A DNA stretch of 11,298 nt, taken from Clostridiaceae bacterium (GTDB taxonomy: Bacteria > Bacillota > Clostridia > Oscillospirales > Acutalibacteraceae). Of this stretch, positions 1 to 8,100 are shown in pieces (within the stretch, counting starts at the first letter, position 1; each line of letters opens with the position of its first letter). The notes beneath the pieces were generated by a model. That model was not told the DNA's origin. It did not search any database and saw only the letters and a list, made by a program, of their open reading frames with translations. The stretch lies in contig JAEEHZ010000047.1 in NCBI GenBank assembly GCA_016281115.1, positions 1-11,298 of the forward strand, in the 5' to 3' direction. The position numbers were made by a program, and so were the translations under genes.

Positions 1-1512
1 GGAACAAGAAGCTTTGACGACGGCAACTATCTGCGTCTTAAGATTGCCGTTACACCAAGCGAACCTGCGCATGATCCTTCTCCCATACCGTTGGTAAGTC
101 TTTCATTTAATGCTCCGACAGCAGGCACATCCGTTGAGGTAACGCAAAAAGACAGCGAACTTGTTCAAACTCCTGCACCCGATGTTACATTTGCAACGGA
201 CGATGACCGTTTTTATATGTCAGCTTGCTTGTGGTGTGACGGCGAAAACGAGGAGGGCGATCCTCTTTATACTCAAGAACCGTTCACCTTCGAAGCAGGA
301 AAGAGGTATTATATAAATGCCGAGTTCAAAGCTTATGACGGTTTTTATTTCGGAAGTGATTTTGAAGTAAATGTAGAAAACGCAACGGTGACAAAATATA
401 CGACTGTCACAAGTGAAAACGAAAGCATACTTGTACTCACATTCTATTTTGAACCCGAATCTGCCGAGCCGGAAGACTCCTATTTCGGACTTTGGATGTG
501 CGATGCTAATCACAAGCCCAACACAGGCGGCAGCGTTACGATAGGATATGTATGCGATGACGGCACTATACCTGCCGACAGCGGAAAGGAATGGACCTCG
601 TCGACAAATCAGACGGTTCCCGGTGGAACACTTGTTACACTGTCCGCACAGCCTGCCGAGGGATATCATTTCAAAGGCTGGTATCAGTGCAACATAAACA
701 GAGCCGGCGAAGAAGATCCGTATTACCTCGAAGACAAGCTCGTTTCGACAGATAAGAATTACGATTTCACGGGTAATCCCATAGGAGAAGGCGAAACTCC
801 GTATATCTGCGCCGTATTTGAAGAAGGCGAAGTTTTGGAGGGCGATCAAATACAGGTATGGGTAGGCAATACCGCAGGCGAAGGAACAGCAAAGGACGCC
901 GGCGGCAAGGTAGCCGTAAAATATGAAATAACCGGCGATAATCCTTATAATATTGAGGGCAAGGACGGAACAGATTTTGTTTACGGTGAGATAGTGCAAT
1001 TCTACAAGGGCGATGAGATTACTGTTTATTCACAGGCTGACGAGGGCTGGCACTTTGTAGGCTGGTATCATGTAAATATAGAGTGGCAACCCGGCGAAGG
1101 AAAAGCATATGAAGGTGATGTCATATCCACCGAATCAAGCTTTACCTACGCACCCGGTAAGACAATGCTTGAAGGTGACACGGAGCCTCTGCGCTACATA
1201 TGCGCAGTATTTGAAAAAGGCGAGGCAGATACGACCGACACCGAAAAACCGACTGACACCGAAAAACCGACTGACACCGAAAAGCCCGAAGCTCTTATCG
1301 GCGACGTTAACTGTGACGGCGTTATAAACATGGAAGACGTAACGTCACTTCAAAAAATAATCGCAAAGCTTGCGACACACGAATCTTTCGGCGAAATGTC
1401 AAAAACAAACTCCGACTGCAACTTTGACGGCGAAGCAAACATGGAAGACGTTACGCTTATTCAGAGATACATCGCAAAGCTTATCACAGAATTTAAAATA
1501 ACGGAAAAATAG
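1..1512 (+). CDS. Secreted dockerin-containing protein, 5' end missing
   Basis: The frame is open from base 1 with no convincing start, so the gene begins upstream. A TTG at 91 is in frame but has no ribosome site and lies inside continuous coding. The C-terminus (from about base 1300) is a type I dockerin with two calcium-loop/helix repeats, GDVNCDGVINMEDVT and SDCNFDGEANMEDVT, each followed by an LQK/IQR...IAKL helix. Dockerins bind cohesins on scaffoldins or the cell surface. Before it is a Thr/Pro/Lys linker (DTEKPT repeats), and before that two tandem modules of about 115-120 residues (roughly bases 480-830 and 840-1220). They share a glycine-rich strand, GYHFKGWY / GWHFVGWY, and an ending YICAVFE(E/K)GE. 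The GWY signature resembles InlB B-repeat/Listeria-Bacteroides-type adhesive repeats. No catalytic domain is visible in the part present, so it is probably a structural or adhesive surface protein. The signal peptide would be outside the window. Confidence 0.85.
   Translation, partial: GTRSFDDGNYLRLKIAVTPSEPAHDPSPIPLVSLSFNAPTAGTSVEVTQKDSELVQTPAPDVTFATDDDRFYMSACLWCDGENEEGDPLYTQEPFTFEAGKRYYINAEFKAYDGFYFGSDFEVNVENATVTKYTTVTSENESILVLTFYFEPESAEPEDSYFGLWMCDANHKPNTGGSVTIGYVCDDGTIPADSGKEWTSSTNQTVPGGTLVTLSAQPAEGYHFKGWYQCNINRAGEEDPYYLEDKLVSTDKNYDFTGNPIGEGETPYICAVFEEGEVLEGDQIQVWVGNTAGEGTAKDAGGKVAVKYEITGDNPYNIEGKDGTDFVYGEIVQFYKGDEITVYSQADEGWHFVGWYHVNIEWQPGEGKAYEGDVISTESSFTYAPGKTMLEGDTEPLRYICAVFEKGEADTTDTEKPTDTEKPTDTEKPEALIGDVNCDGVINMEDVTSLQKIIAKLATHESFGEMSKTNSDCNFDGEANMEDVTLIQRYIAKLITEFKITEK
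1237..1290 (+). repeat. 18-bp coding repeats in the dockerin linker
   Basis: Three tandem 18-bp units starting GACACCGAAAA encode DTEKPT, DTEKPT and DTEKPE. They form the flexible linker between the last GWY module and the dockerin. The first two are nearly identical at the DNA level, which suggests recent slippage expansion. Confidence 0.8.
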
Positions 1513-1552
1513 TATAGAATATCTTTATCCGTAATACAAAAAGCACAAAAAT

Positions 1553-1600
1553 GCGCCTGAGAGCTCCCCCTTGTTATCCGGGATTTCTCAGGCGCTTTCA
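1553..1600 (+). terminator. Terminator of the dockerin gene
   Basis: Perfect 10-bp inverted repeat GCGCCTGAGA (1553-1562) and TCTCAGGCGC (1586-1595), followed by TTTCAATTTC. It begins about 40 nt after the stop codon. The loop is 23 nt and the T-run is interrupted, but the stem is strong. Confidence 0.75.
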
Positions 1601-1718
1601 ATTTCAAAAGTCTTGAGGCGTTTGCACAGCAATATCTATTTCTGACACTATTTCTAACTATATTCTTGTCTGATTTGAATTTACATCCGAAATACCATCA
1701 AGATTATTTAATAAAGTA

Positions 1719-1746
1719 TTGACAAATCGCTATTTTATGGTATAAT
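1719..1746 (+). promoter_or_regulatory. Sigma-A promoter of the tRNA-Ala array
   Basis: Perfect -35 TTGACA (1719-1724) and perfect -10 TATAAT (1741-1746) with a 16-nt spacer. Transcription would start near 1753, just before the first tRNA-like unit at 1759. No other promoter is apparent between here and the intact tRNA gene, so all four units are probably on one precursor. Confidence 0.85.
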
Positions 1747-1758
1747 ATCAAGCGTCTC

Positions 1759-1807
1759 GGGGGTATAGCTCAGCCGGGAGAGTGAGCTGTTCGGTAACGC
1801 ACCCCCC
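1759..1807 (+). ncRNA. tRNA-like unit A (truncated tRNA-Ala)
   Basis: Predicted fold: outer stem GGGGGT (1759-1764) with ACCCCC (1801-1806); D-like stem AGCTC (1767-1771) with GAGCT (1784-1788); small third hairpin GTT (1789-1791), loop CGGT, AAC (1796-1798). No anticodon is recognisable. It could be a processed small RNA or simply leader sequence. I infer the structure by hand pairing. Confidence 0.45.
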
Positions 1808-1825
1808 GCATAAAATTGAATACTT

Positions 1826-1873
1826 GGGGGTATAGCTCAGCTGGGAGCGTGAGCTGGTCGGTAACGCACCCCC
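1826..1873 (+). ncRNA. tRNA-like unit B (truncated tRNA-Ala)
   Basis: Same layout as unit A: GGGGGT (1826-1831) pairs with ACCCCC (1868-1873), and AGCTC pairs with GAGCT inside. The third hairpin is weakened, because GGTCGGTAAC replaces GTTCGGTAAC. The D-like loop matches the intact tRNA (AGCTGGGA). Confidence 0.45.
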
Positions 1874-1891
1874 GCAAAAAATTGAATATTT

Positions 1892-1939
1892 GGGGGTATA
1901 GCTCAGCTGGGAGCGTGAGCAGAACACTTACACACCCCC
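1892..1939 (+). ncRNA. tRNA-like unit C (truncated tRNA-Ala)
   Basis: GGGGGT (1892-1897) pairs with ACCCCC (1934-1939), and GCTC pairs with GAGC inside. The sequence between the D-like stem and the closing strand (AGAACACTTACAC) is unrelated to that in units A and B. Only the outer and D-like stems are shared by all three units. Confidence 0.45.
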
Positions 1940-1958
1940 GCGTTAAAATTGAATATTT

Positions 1959-2034
<76 letters not shown>

Positions 2035-2035
2035 G

Positions 2036-2079
2036 AATTAAACCGCATAAGCATTTTGTCTTTGCGGTTTAATTTTTTA
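2036..2079 (+). terminator. Terminator of the tRNA-Ala unit
   Basis: Perfect 12-bp stem AATTAAACCGCA (2036-2047) and TGCGGTTTAATT (2063-2074), running into a T-tract (the final TT of the stem plus TTTT). It starts 2 nt after the tRNA CCA, closing the promoter-array-tRNA unit. Confidence 0.9.
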
Positions 2080-2093
2080 TTGAGAATAAAATA

Positions 2094-2110
2094 TTACAAT
2101 TGAATTGTAA
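2094..2110. promoter_or_regulatory. 17-bp palindrome upstream of the dGTPase gene, possible operator
   Basis: TTACAATT (2094-2101), G, AATTGTAA (2103-2110): perfect 8-bp arms around one base, 44 nt before the start codon. It overlaps TACAAT (2095-2100), a plausible -10 box, though a good -35 is not clear (TTGAGA at 2080 is badly spaced for it). The symmetry suggests a binding site for a dimeric repressor. Confidence 0.4.
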
Positions 2111-2153
2111 ACGATGAGTCTAAGTAACTATCACAATTATAAGGAGAATCATC

Positions 2154-3554
2154 ATGTCAGGTATACCATTTAGCATAAAACGTGAACGCGAATCAACTAT
2201 CAAAAGATCCAGCGATATTGAAGAATTTTATAGTGATAGATCACGTATCATATATTGTTCATCATTTCGGCGATTACTTCAGAAGGCACAAGTTTTTTCG
2301 TTAGAACCCAATGCCAGTGTTCGTACAAGGCTGACTCACTCCCTCGAAGTATCCGATTTAGGAAGGACTTTAGCTTTCAATATATCTAACGAGTTAAAAA
2401 AAGGGGGGCAAATTGCCCCTGAAGATTGTCAAAAAATAATTGCTATAGTTGAAAATGCATGTCTACTCCATGACATTGGCAATCCTCCTTTTGGTCATTT
2501 TGGAGAATCTGCAATTAGGGACTGGGCAAACGCCATTGATTACTCCTTAATTCCGCGAGAGGTAGACACAAGTAACGAGTTGTTTGAACTATTGATGTGC
2601 GATTTTAAAGAATTTGACGGTAATCCTCAAGGGTTTAGAACAGTGACTAAGCTTCATTCAGATAAAGACGAACACGGTTTAAATCTAACATATTCCACTT
2701 TATTGAGCGTATTGAAATACTCTCGTGCAGCAGGAGAAAAGAGAGGAGAAGGCATTTTAAAAAAAGCCGGATATTTTCAAAGCGAAAAGGAAATAGTGGA
2801 AAACATTTATAAAAATGTTGGTATAGAGTTGCACCATAGATATCCACTTACCTACATTATGGAAGCGGCAGATGATATTGCGTATTGTTTGAGTGATATA
2901 TCAGATGGTATTGAAAAAAGAATAATATCACCAAATGATTTTTTAAAGACATTTAAAGATGTATGGAAAAAACGTTACGATGATCCAATTCCAGTAAAAA
3001 CGTACAGTCCCAGCAGGAAATTGAATTTTAATATAGATATCTCTGTGCCTTGGTCAAAAAAAGCAATGGAATTTGCTACAGAATCATTCGTAAAAAACTT
3101 TGATGACATAATCGATGGTTCAATAGATTGCTTAATTGACGAGAATAGCCCTATAGGGCGAGTATTAGAAACAATAAAAAGTGTTTCTCGCTCAATATTG
3201 TATACTTCTATTGAAGCGGAAAATATAGAATTGACTGGATATGCAGTCATTACTGGTATACTCAGAAAATATGAACGTCTTTTATTCATGAAGAATAAGG
3301 ATTTTGATTCAATTATCAACGGTAATACTAAGGGCTTTGACCTTGAAAGGCGTTTGTTTAATAGGCTTGGGAAGAGATATGTCAATACTTATAGAAGTGA
3401 AATCAAAAAAATTAATCGTAGAAATTCTGACTATTGTATTAAAGAGTGGTGGTTACGAACCCATCTAATTATTGATCATATAAGTGGTATGACAGATGAA
3501 TTTGCATTACAAACATATCAAATGTTAGAGGGGATTAATCTATTACGCAGATAG
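2154..3554 (+). CDS. dgt: HD-domain dGTP triphosphohydrolase (dGTPase)
   Basis: A 466-aa cytosolic enzyme of the Dgt family, which hydrolyses dGTP (and often other dNTPs) to the nucleoside and triphosphate. The metal-binding HD residues are visible: H62 in RLTHSLEVS, H106-D107 in LLHDIGNPPFGHFGE, and D240/D241 in YIMEAADDIAY, with the family-typical YCSSFRRLLQKAQVF near residues 34-48. Length fits the family (about 440-505 aa), so it looks intact. The start is set by AAGGAG at 2141-2146, 7 nt before ATG. It stands alone between the tRNA terminator and the convergent mobile element, and looks more AT-rich than the dockerin gene, so it may have been acquired. Its role may be dNTP pool control. 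Some bacterial dGTPases protect against phage by draining dNTPs, but nothing here proves that role. Confidence 0.9.
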   Translation: MSGIPFSIKRERESTIKRSSDIEEFYSDRSRIIYCSSFRRLLQKAQVFSLEPNASVRTRLTHSLEVSDLGRTLAFNISNELKKGGQIAPEDCQKIIAIVENACLLHDIGNPPFGHFGESAIRDWANAIDYSLIPREVDTSNELFELLMCDFKEFDGNPQGFRTVTKLHSDKDEHGLNLTYSTLLSVLKYSRAAGEKRGEGILKKAGYFQSEKEIVENIYKNVGIELHHRYPLTYIMEAADDIAYCLSDISDGIEKRIISPNDFLKTFKDVWKKRYDDPIPVKTYSPSRKLNFNIDISVPWSKKAMEFATESFVKNFDDIIDGSIDCLIDENSPIGRVLETIKSVSRSILYTSIEAENIELTGYAVITGILRKYERLLFMKNKDFDSIINGNTKGFDLERRLFNRLGKRYVNTYRSEIKKINRRNSDYCIKEWWLRTHLIIDHISGMTDEFALQTYQMLEGINLLRR

Positions 3555-3652
3555 TCCCTCTTGCTATAATATTTTGTATTCAATCTTCTTAAAATAACAT
3601 GAGATATTTTTTCTGTGATTCTTAATCAAAGGTCTCTCCTATCTTGTATCGC

Positions 3653-3686
3653 AAAAAGACAGCCCATTTATCCGGGCTGTCTTTTT
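3653..3686. terminator. Bidirectional terminator between dgt and the recombinase
   Basis: A perfect 13-bp stem, AAAAAGACAGCCC (3653-3665) and GGGCTGTCTTTTT (3674-3686), with an 8-nt loop. The A-run on the left and T-run on the right make it a terminator on both strands. It serves dgt from the left and the minus-strand recombinase operon from the right. Confidence 0.9.
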
Positions 3687-3705
3687 CGCTGCGGTGCATT
3701 TCAAA

Positions 3706-5321
3706 TCATGCGCTCAAATCAAGCGCTCTTTCTGCATCAATTCCAAGGAAGAACTGTCTGATGTCGAAATTGAACTCTATTTCCAGTCTGTAATCACGAA
3801 ATACGTCAATTCGTTTTATCATACTGTTTACGATCATCTTTTTGGCTTCTATCGTTGCGTTATCAAAAAGCTCTGACCATGAAATGATCTCATCATATCT
3901 GTTGCACAACTCGGTTTGCAAATTCTCGGTTTGTTTGAGCTCTGCCTTTATGCTTTCGCATATATTATCAAGGTCATTGCATCTCTTTTCAGCATCCGAT
4001 ATAAGCCCGGCGAGAGTATCTTTTGAAAAACTGCTTTTGCCTGCAAGACATTTTACAATTTCTTCTTTGAGTAAACCAAGATTTCTCAAAGCGATCGCGT
4101 ACTCTCTTTCGGCGTCTGCAAGCCGTGATTTCTTTTCGCTCATTTCTTTTTGTATCCTGCCTGAAACGATTTCTGATTTGGAGATACCCCTCATGGTATT
4201 GAAAATCCTTTTTATCACCTGTTCTACAATACTGTCCAACTTATGCATAGTATAGCCGGTTTGACCGTTACAATCTGTCTGTTTTCTTGTTTTACCGTAA
4301 CAAACATAGCGAATACGAGGTGTTTTATCGACACTTCCGTCTTTCAGCTTTCTGTATTTGGCGTTTGTAGTAAGCGTTAATCTTGCCCCGCAGTGTCCGC
4401 AGAATACATTACCGGCAAGTAAAGATTTACCCTTTGTATTTGTAGGCACATTTGAATTTTCAGAATGCTTTTTTGCTCTGTCCTTAAGAATACTATTTGC
4501 GGTTTCAAATTGTTTGGGCCTTATTATTTGCAGCTCAGGCAATTGCGGAGAGCGGGCTTCTCCGCAGCGCAAAACTCCTGTATAAGTCAAGTTACCTATT
4601 ATGCCGTATATACTTGCCTGATGCCAGTTCTTTCCTTTTCTTGTTTTGTATCCGTTGTTATTCAGAAAATTTGCTATACGCCAAGTGCCATAGCCCTCAT
4701 TGGTGTATTTATCAAAGATAAGTCTTACAACGGCAGCTTCCGATTCGTTGATTTTTAAATCGCACAATTCGTGCTTTCTTTTATTAAATCGTCCGCTTTT
4801 AACAAGATCATATCCATACGGTGGAGAACCGCCCTTGAAATGCCCTTCTTCCACCATTTGTCCCAAACTTGTTTTGGTTCGAATGGAGGTTTTCTCACTT
4901 TCGCCGTCAGCCTGCCAAAAGCGGATATAGTTGAGCAACTTATCAATATGATTATCGAAGCGTTGTTCACCTTCTTGTGTACTCCATACCTGAATACCGT
5001 TTTTGACAAACCATTCAACAACGAACGGTGTTTCATCTGCAATACGTCCGATTCGGTCAAACATAAAGACAAGAGAATATCGAATTTTTTCTTTCGGGCA
5101 AGCTCTTTAATGATTTGAATCTTATCTCTGTTTTCGGCTCTGACCTTATGTCCCGAAACGCCGTCCTCTTGCTCCTCATGAACAATACTCCAACCCATTT
5201 TATTCGCGAATTTATGGCACGCCTTGCGCTGCATGGGAATATCGGCTTCGTGATTGTTGTCATAATCCACCTGCTTATCAGTCGAAACACGGTACAGACA
5301 GCAAACTCTGTTTTGTTTCAT
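3706..5321 (-). pseudogene. Large serine recombinase, frameshifted
   Basis: The ATG at 5321 follows AAGGGGG, and the N-terminus reads LYRVSTDKQ with the catalytic Ser at residue 13, then EDGVSG...ENR. After FDILL (about residue 84) the frame breaks near 5068-5073. The next frame back continues as VFMFDRIGRIADETPFVVEWF to the stop at 3706. One extra base there would give an intact protein of about 538 aa: resolvase domain, recombinase domain (GSPPYGYDLV onward), zinc ribbon (CGHCG ... CYGK ... DCNG), and a coiled-coil C-terminus. That is the normal length and order for TnpX/Ccr-type recombinases that integrate and excise clostridial elements. No classic slippery heptamer is seen, so mutation or sequencing error is more likely than programmed shifting. 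Without repair, translation runs on out of frame to 4755. The gene starts 1 nt after the preceding stop. Confidence 0.85.
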
Positions 5322-5322
5322 T

Positions 5323-5517
5323 CTAACGCCCCCTTTTGCTTTTCTGTATTTTAGCATTCGATACCTGAGCTTGACAATTGTGCGAAGCCGCAGCAGAAGA
5401 CAAAAGGATGCTTTTAATTCGTACGAAAAGGTCTGTGTTCGGCGATTTAGAGAATGAAATCGTAACTTGATGACCGTCAATGACCATATATTTTTTGCAA
5501 TGATCCATACTAATCAT
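5323..5517 (-). CDS. Small element protein upstream of the recombinase (64 aa)
   Basis: A short protein beginning MISMDHCKKYMVIDGHQVTI with a following FSKSPNTDLFVRIKSILLSS stretch. The ATG at 5517 has GAGGTG 9 nt upstream, which fits better than the GTG at 5529 that overlaps the parB-like stop. It ends 1 nt before the recombinase ATG, so the two are probably translationally coupled. The pattern (beta-hairpin, then an amphipathic helix ending in ILxSS) resembles small proteins of unknown function, including TnpW-like ones, found beside serine recombinases in clostridial elements. That assignment is from memory and weak. The basic C-terminus (KIQKSKRGR) could touch nucleic acid. Confidence 0.6.
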   Translation of the reverse strand: MISMDHCKKYMVIDGHQVTISFSKSPNTDLFVRIKSILLSSAAASHNCQAQVSNAKIQKSKRGR

Positions 5518-5525
5518 CTTATCTA

Positions 5526-6371
5526 TCACCTCGCATCCCTTTGTCGCTGTAAATAGCGGTGGTAGTATTCAACTGCTTTCACTATATAATCTTTCTGCTG
5601 CTGTTCGGTGTAACTGTTAGGTATCTTCCCTTGCAGCCTATCAAGTGGAATAGTAACCTTTTCACGCTGATTAGCTTTCGGTTGACACATAATCTCATAA
5701 ACGCTCTCGTAATCAAGCTCACCTGCGTTATACGCTTTGTGCATACGGACGGCCTGTGCATATGACGGTGTGTTTACGTTTTCCTCGCAGGCGTTCAGAA
5801 CATCATATTGAAGTTCATCGCTGAGGAACGATAACTCCACACCGACAGAAAATGCTATTTTGCCTTCGTCCATCATATCGAGCAGTTCGGGGATTAGGTT
5901 AGTGAGGCGGATATATCTTTGCACTTGCCTCCCACTGTCTGTATCGGAAATATCGTCTCTGGACTTGTGGCCAACTTGTCCACAAGTTTTACCTTGATGT
6001 TCTACTGCTTCAAGTTTAAGCTTGTACGCGAAAGCTTTCTCCGACGGCAATATCCTCTCTCTGTGCAAGTTACTGTTCACAAGCATAATCGCCGCTTCAT
6101 CACGGTTTACTGCACGAATAAAGGCAGGGATTTCGCTCATCCCTGCCTTTTGCGCTGCTCTGAATCTTCTGTGACCTGATATTATTTCATATTTGTTTTC
6201 CGTGTCTTCAAGCGGTCGTACAATGAGTGGCTCCAGTATTCCGTTTTCCTGTATGCTCATCACGAGATCGTTCATGCTGTCGTCATCAATTACCTTGTAA
6301 GGATGACCGTCAAACGGTACAATGTTTTCGACCGGTATGATTACCGGTGTTTTTGTTTTAGTTGTTTTCAT
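5526..6371 (-). CDS. ParB/Spo0J-like DNA-binding protein
   Basis: 281 aa with the ParB N-terminal fold: IPVENIVPF near residue 12, then SMNDLVMSIQENGILEPLIVRP, EIISGHRRFRAAQKAG (about 63-77, the nucleotide-binding GxRR box), and NLHRERILPSEKAFA (101-115). A likely helix-turn-helix follows around 145-185. Length and motifs match ParB-like proteins next to relaxases in clostridial elements; no ParA ATPase is nearby. It may bind element DNA for maintenance, copy control or operon regulation rather than act as a chromosomal ParB. The ATG overlaps the relaxase stop as ATGA (6371-6368), and AAAGGA lies 9 nt upstream. Confidence 0.85.
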   Translation of the reverse strand: MKTTKTKTPVIIPVENIVPFDGHPYKVIDDDSMNDLVMSIQENGILEPLIVRPLEDTENKYEIISGHRRFRAAQKAGMSEIPAFIRAVNRDEAAIMLVNSNLHRERILPSEKAFAYKLKLEAVEHQGKTCGQVGHKSRDDISDTDSGRQVQRYIRLTNLIPELLDMMDEGKIAFSVGVELSFLSDELQYDVLNACEENVNTPSYAQAVRMHKAYNAGELDYESVYEIMCQPKANQREKVTIPLDRLQGKIPNSYTEQQQKDYIVKAVEYYHRYLQRQRDAR

Positions 6372-7765
6372 TTAATCAAATCCTTTCTATCTTTGTATTT
6401 TGATTTTGCGGTGAAAAACTCACCTCGATAGTTTTTGTCTTCTATTCGTTTTAGGTTGTTTCTTACATGTTCGCTTCTCTCAATAACCTCATCGCAGGTA
6501 GTGACCTCACGACGGAGTTTTGACAGTCGCCTTGAAAGCACGCCGATGTTGTATTTAGCGTGGTTGTAAAGAGTTGTATCGCCCGAACGCTGTGCGCGCT
6601 TTAATGCGTTTCTTGTGTTTTGCCGTTCCTTGATAAACTTATCAATCTGCTCCATCGCATATTGTTTGTAATTGAGTACGTCTTCCTTTGTGTGAAGAAT
6701 ATGCTGTGTTACAAGCCTTGCCGAGTCTACATATAGTCGCATTGAGCTTGTGTCCTGACGGACAAGAAAATATATGCGGCGATTTGTTCTCGGTCGTTCT
6801 TCTGCAAGTTTAAGCGCGCGGTTGTAACAACGGTAAAGCGGGACAAAGGTCATAATGGCAACAGGTTCTTTTTCGCCGTCGAAAATCTGCTGCGGATTTT
6901 CCTGTTCAGGGATACGCGGATACATAGGGCGGTCATTTTGGTGTATTCGTTCTATGATTTCTTTTACATCGTAGCCCTCACCGAGAGATTTAAAACGGAC
7001 AAAGCGTTCATTGCCGACCTGTTTGATTTTCGGGTATTTACCGCTTTGGTCTATCACAAATCCCATTTGCTCCATAGCGTCAATGAATTTTGCCTGTGTA
7101 GTTGAACCTCTGATAGCTGTATCAATAGCGGCACGGATAGTGCCTCGGATTGTTTGCTTGCCCTCCTGTTCGGCTTTCCATTCGGCATAGCTCATACTTT
7201 TGTCTGATGGCTTTGTTATAACGGATAAACCGTATTCACGGCAAAGACGGTCACTCACTTCACGCATCTTGTAATAGTCCTGCTTTGTGCGATGAAACTT
7301 GTGACCGTCTTTAATTGAAACCGTATTGATTACGAAATGGTTGTGTATATGCGAATCTTTATCCAAATGTGTTGTAACAAGAACCTGAAACTCATCTCCC
7401 CATAATTCTTCTGCTAAAGCTATACCGATTTCGTGCGCTTTATCAGGTGTTACCTCTCCTTCAGCAAAAGATTCGTACCCGTGATATGCGACAACACCAC
7501 CAAGCTTGTTGAACCTTTTTTTGATTTCCATCATATCTTCTTTGGCAGATTCTACACCGCAGTTGATAGCATAAACATATTGCTTATTCTCTGTTGCTTC
7601 GTTTCGCCCTGCATAAGACAATACATCACCGAGTGCCTGTTCGGGATCGGTATCATCGTTTCCGGTTTCGACAGATTGGTTTTCTTTAGTTTTCTCAGGA
7701 TTGGAAGCATAAAGGATGAGCTTACCGATATATCCTTTTACTCTCCAAAGCGATGTAGTTGCCAT
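6368..7765 (-). CDS. MobA-type relaxase (mobilization nuclease)
   Basis: 465 aa. Relaxases nick one strand at oriT and stay bound to the 5' end through a tyrosine, starting conjugative transfer. The metal-binding HUH motif is clear: H133 in TTHLDKDSH and then HIHNHFVINTVS (H139, H141, H143). The N-terminus (GYIGKLILYASNPEKT, LSYAGRN) matches the Relaxase/VirD2-like domain of clostridial mobile elements, probably MOB-P class. The nicking tyrosine is likely Y19 or Y51 but cannot be fixed by eye. The basic C-terminal half (from about 310) is probably helical and less conserved. ATG at 7765 shares its A with the mobC stop (TGATG), with AGGGG 9 nt upstream. No coupling protein or secretion genes are seen, so it needs a helper system. 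Confidence 0.9.
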   Translation of the reverse strand: MATTSLWRVKGYIGKLILYASNPEKTKENQSVETGNDDTDPEQALGDVLSYAGRNEATENKQYVYAINCGVESAKEDMMEIKKRFNKLGGVVAYHGYESFAEGEVTPDKAHEIGIALAEELWGDEFQVLVTTHLDKDSHIHNHFVINTVSIKDGHKFHRTKQDYYKMREVSDRLCREYGLSVITKPSDKSMSYAEWKAEQEGKQTIRGTIRAAIDTAIRGSTTQAKFIDAMEQMGFVIDQSGKYPKIKQVGNERFVRFKSLGEGYDVKEIIERIHQNDRPMYPRIPEQENPQQIFDGEKEPVAIMTFVPLYRCYNRALKLAEERPRTNRRIYFLVRQDTSSMRLYVDSARLVTQHILHTKEDVLNYKQYAMEQIDKFIKERQNTRNALKRAQRSGDTTLYNHAKYNIGVLSRRLSKLRREVTTCDEVIERSEHVRNNLKRIEDKNYRGEFFTAKSKYKDRKDLIK

Positions 7766-8076
7766 CAGTAAATACCCCTGATGATTTCGCCTATCTGCTC
7801 TTGTAGCTTGGAATAGTTTTCTCGGTAGACTCTTGCGTCTACAAATCCGTACGCCTTTGCTTTCCTCGCGGTTTGATTTAAGTTGTTGTTTATCTGTCTG
7901 AGATTCTTGAGTATCTCGAAAAACTCGATTTGCGGCATTTCTTTGAATTTGATATTTTTTAAAGCAGATCTGATAAACGCCTCACGGTTCAATCCGCTTC
8001 GTTTAACATTGCGTTTTAAATCTTCGTACTCAGTATCGTTTAAGCGGAATAAAATCTGATGTTTTCTTTCTTTCAT
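7765..8076 (-). CDS. mobC: MobC-like relaxosome accessory protein
   Basis: 103 aa. The N-terminus (HQILFRLNDTEYEDLKRNVKRSGLNREAFIRSALKN) has the ribbon-helix-helix pattern of MobC proteins, which bind at oriT and help the relaxase open the DNA. The C-terminal part (LRQINNNLNQTARKAKAYG) carries the usual MobC signature. Start is supported by AAAGGAG (8089-8083), 6 nt before the ATG. The stop overlaps the relaxase ATG, so the two proteins are likely made together. Confidence 0.85.
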   Translation of the reverse strand: MKERKHQILFRLNDTEYEDLKRNVKRSGLNREAFIRSALKNIKFKEMPQIEFFEILKNLRQINNNLNQTARKAKAYGFVDARVYRENYSKLQEQIGEIIRGIY

Positions 8077-8100
8077 TTTGTTCTCCTTTCTCGTAGGGTA

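Larger units (their letters stand above)
1759..1958 (+). repeat. Tandem array of three 66-67 bp tRNA-Ala-derived units
   Basis: Units start at 1759, 1826 and 1892, and the intact tRNA at 1959 takes the fourth position, so the period is 67, 66 and 67 bp. Each unit begins GGGGGTATAGCTCAGC, as in the tRNA, and ends with ACCCCC, which pairs with its own GGGGGT. A conserved AT-rich spacer of the type AAAATTGAATATTT then leads into the next unit. The spacer before the first unit is different. The anticodon arm and T arm are absent. The units are not identical, so they have diverged while keeping the outer stem. Function is unknown. Confidence 0.85.

Noticed and set aside
220..999. A 259-aa minus-strand frame opposite the dockerin gene
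   Set aside because: It is a shadow of the coding strand; it has no ribosome site, and the plus-strand frame carries clear domains.
1759..1958. The tandem units as a CRISPR array
   Set aside because: Most of the unit, including the AT-rich spacer, is shared between copies, so there are no unique spacers, and no cas genes are present.
5066..5076. Programmed -1 frameshifting in the recombinase
   Set aside because: The sequence at the junction (CTC TTG TCT TTA) does not contain a classic slippery heptamer, and I saw no obvious downstream stem. Mutation or sequence error is simpler.
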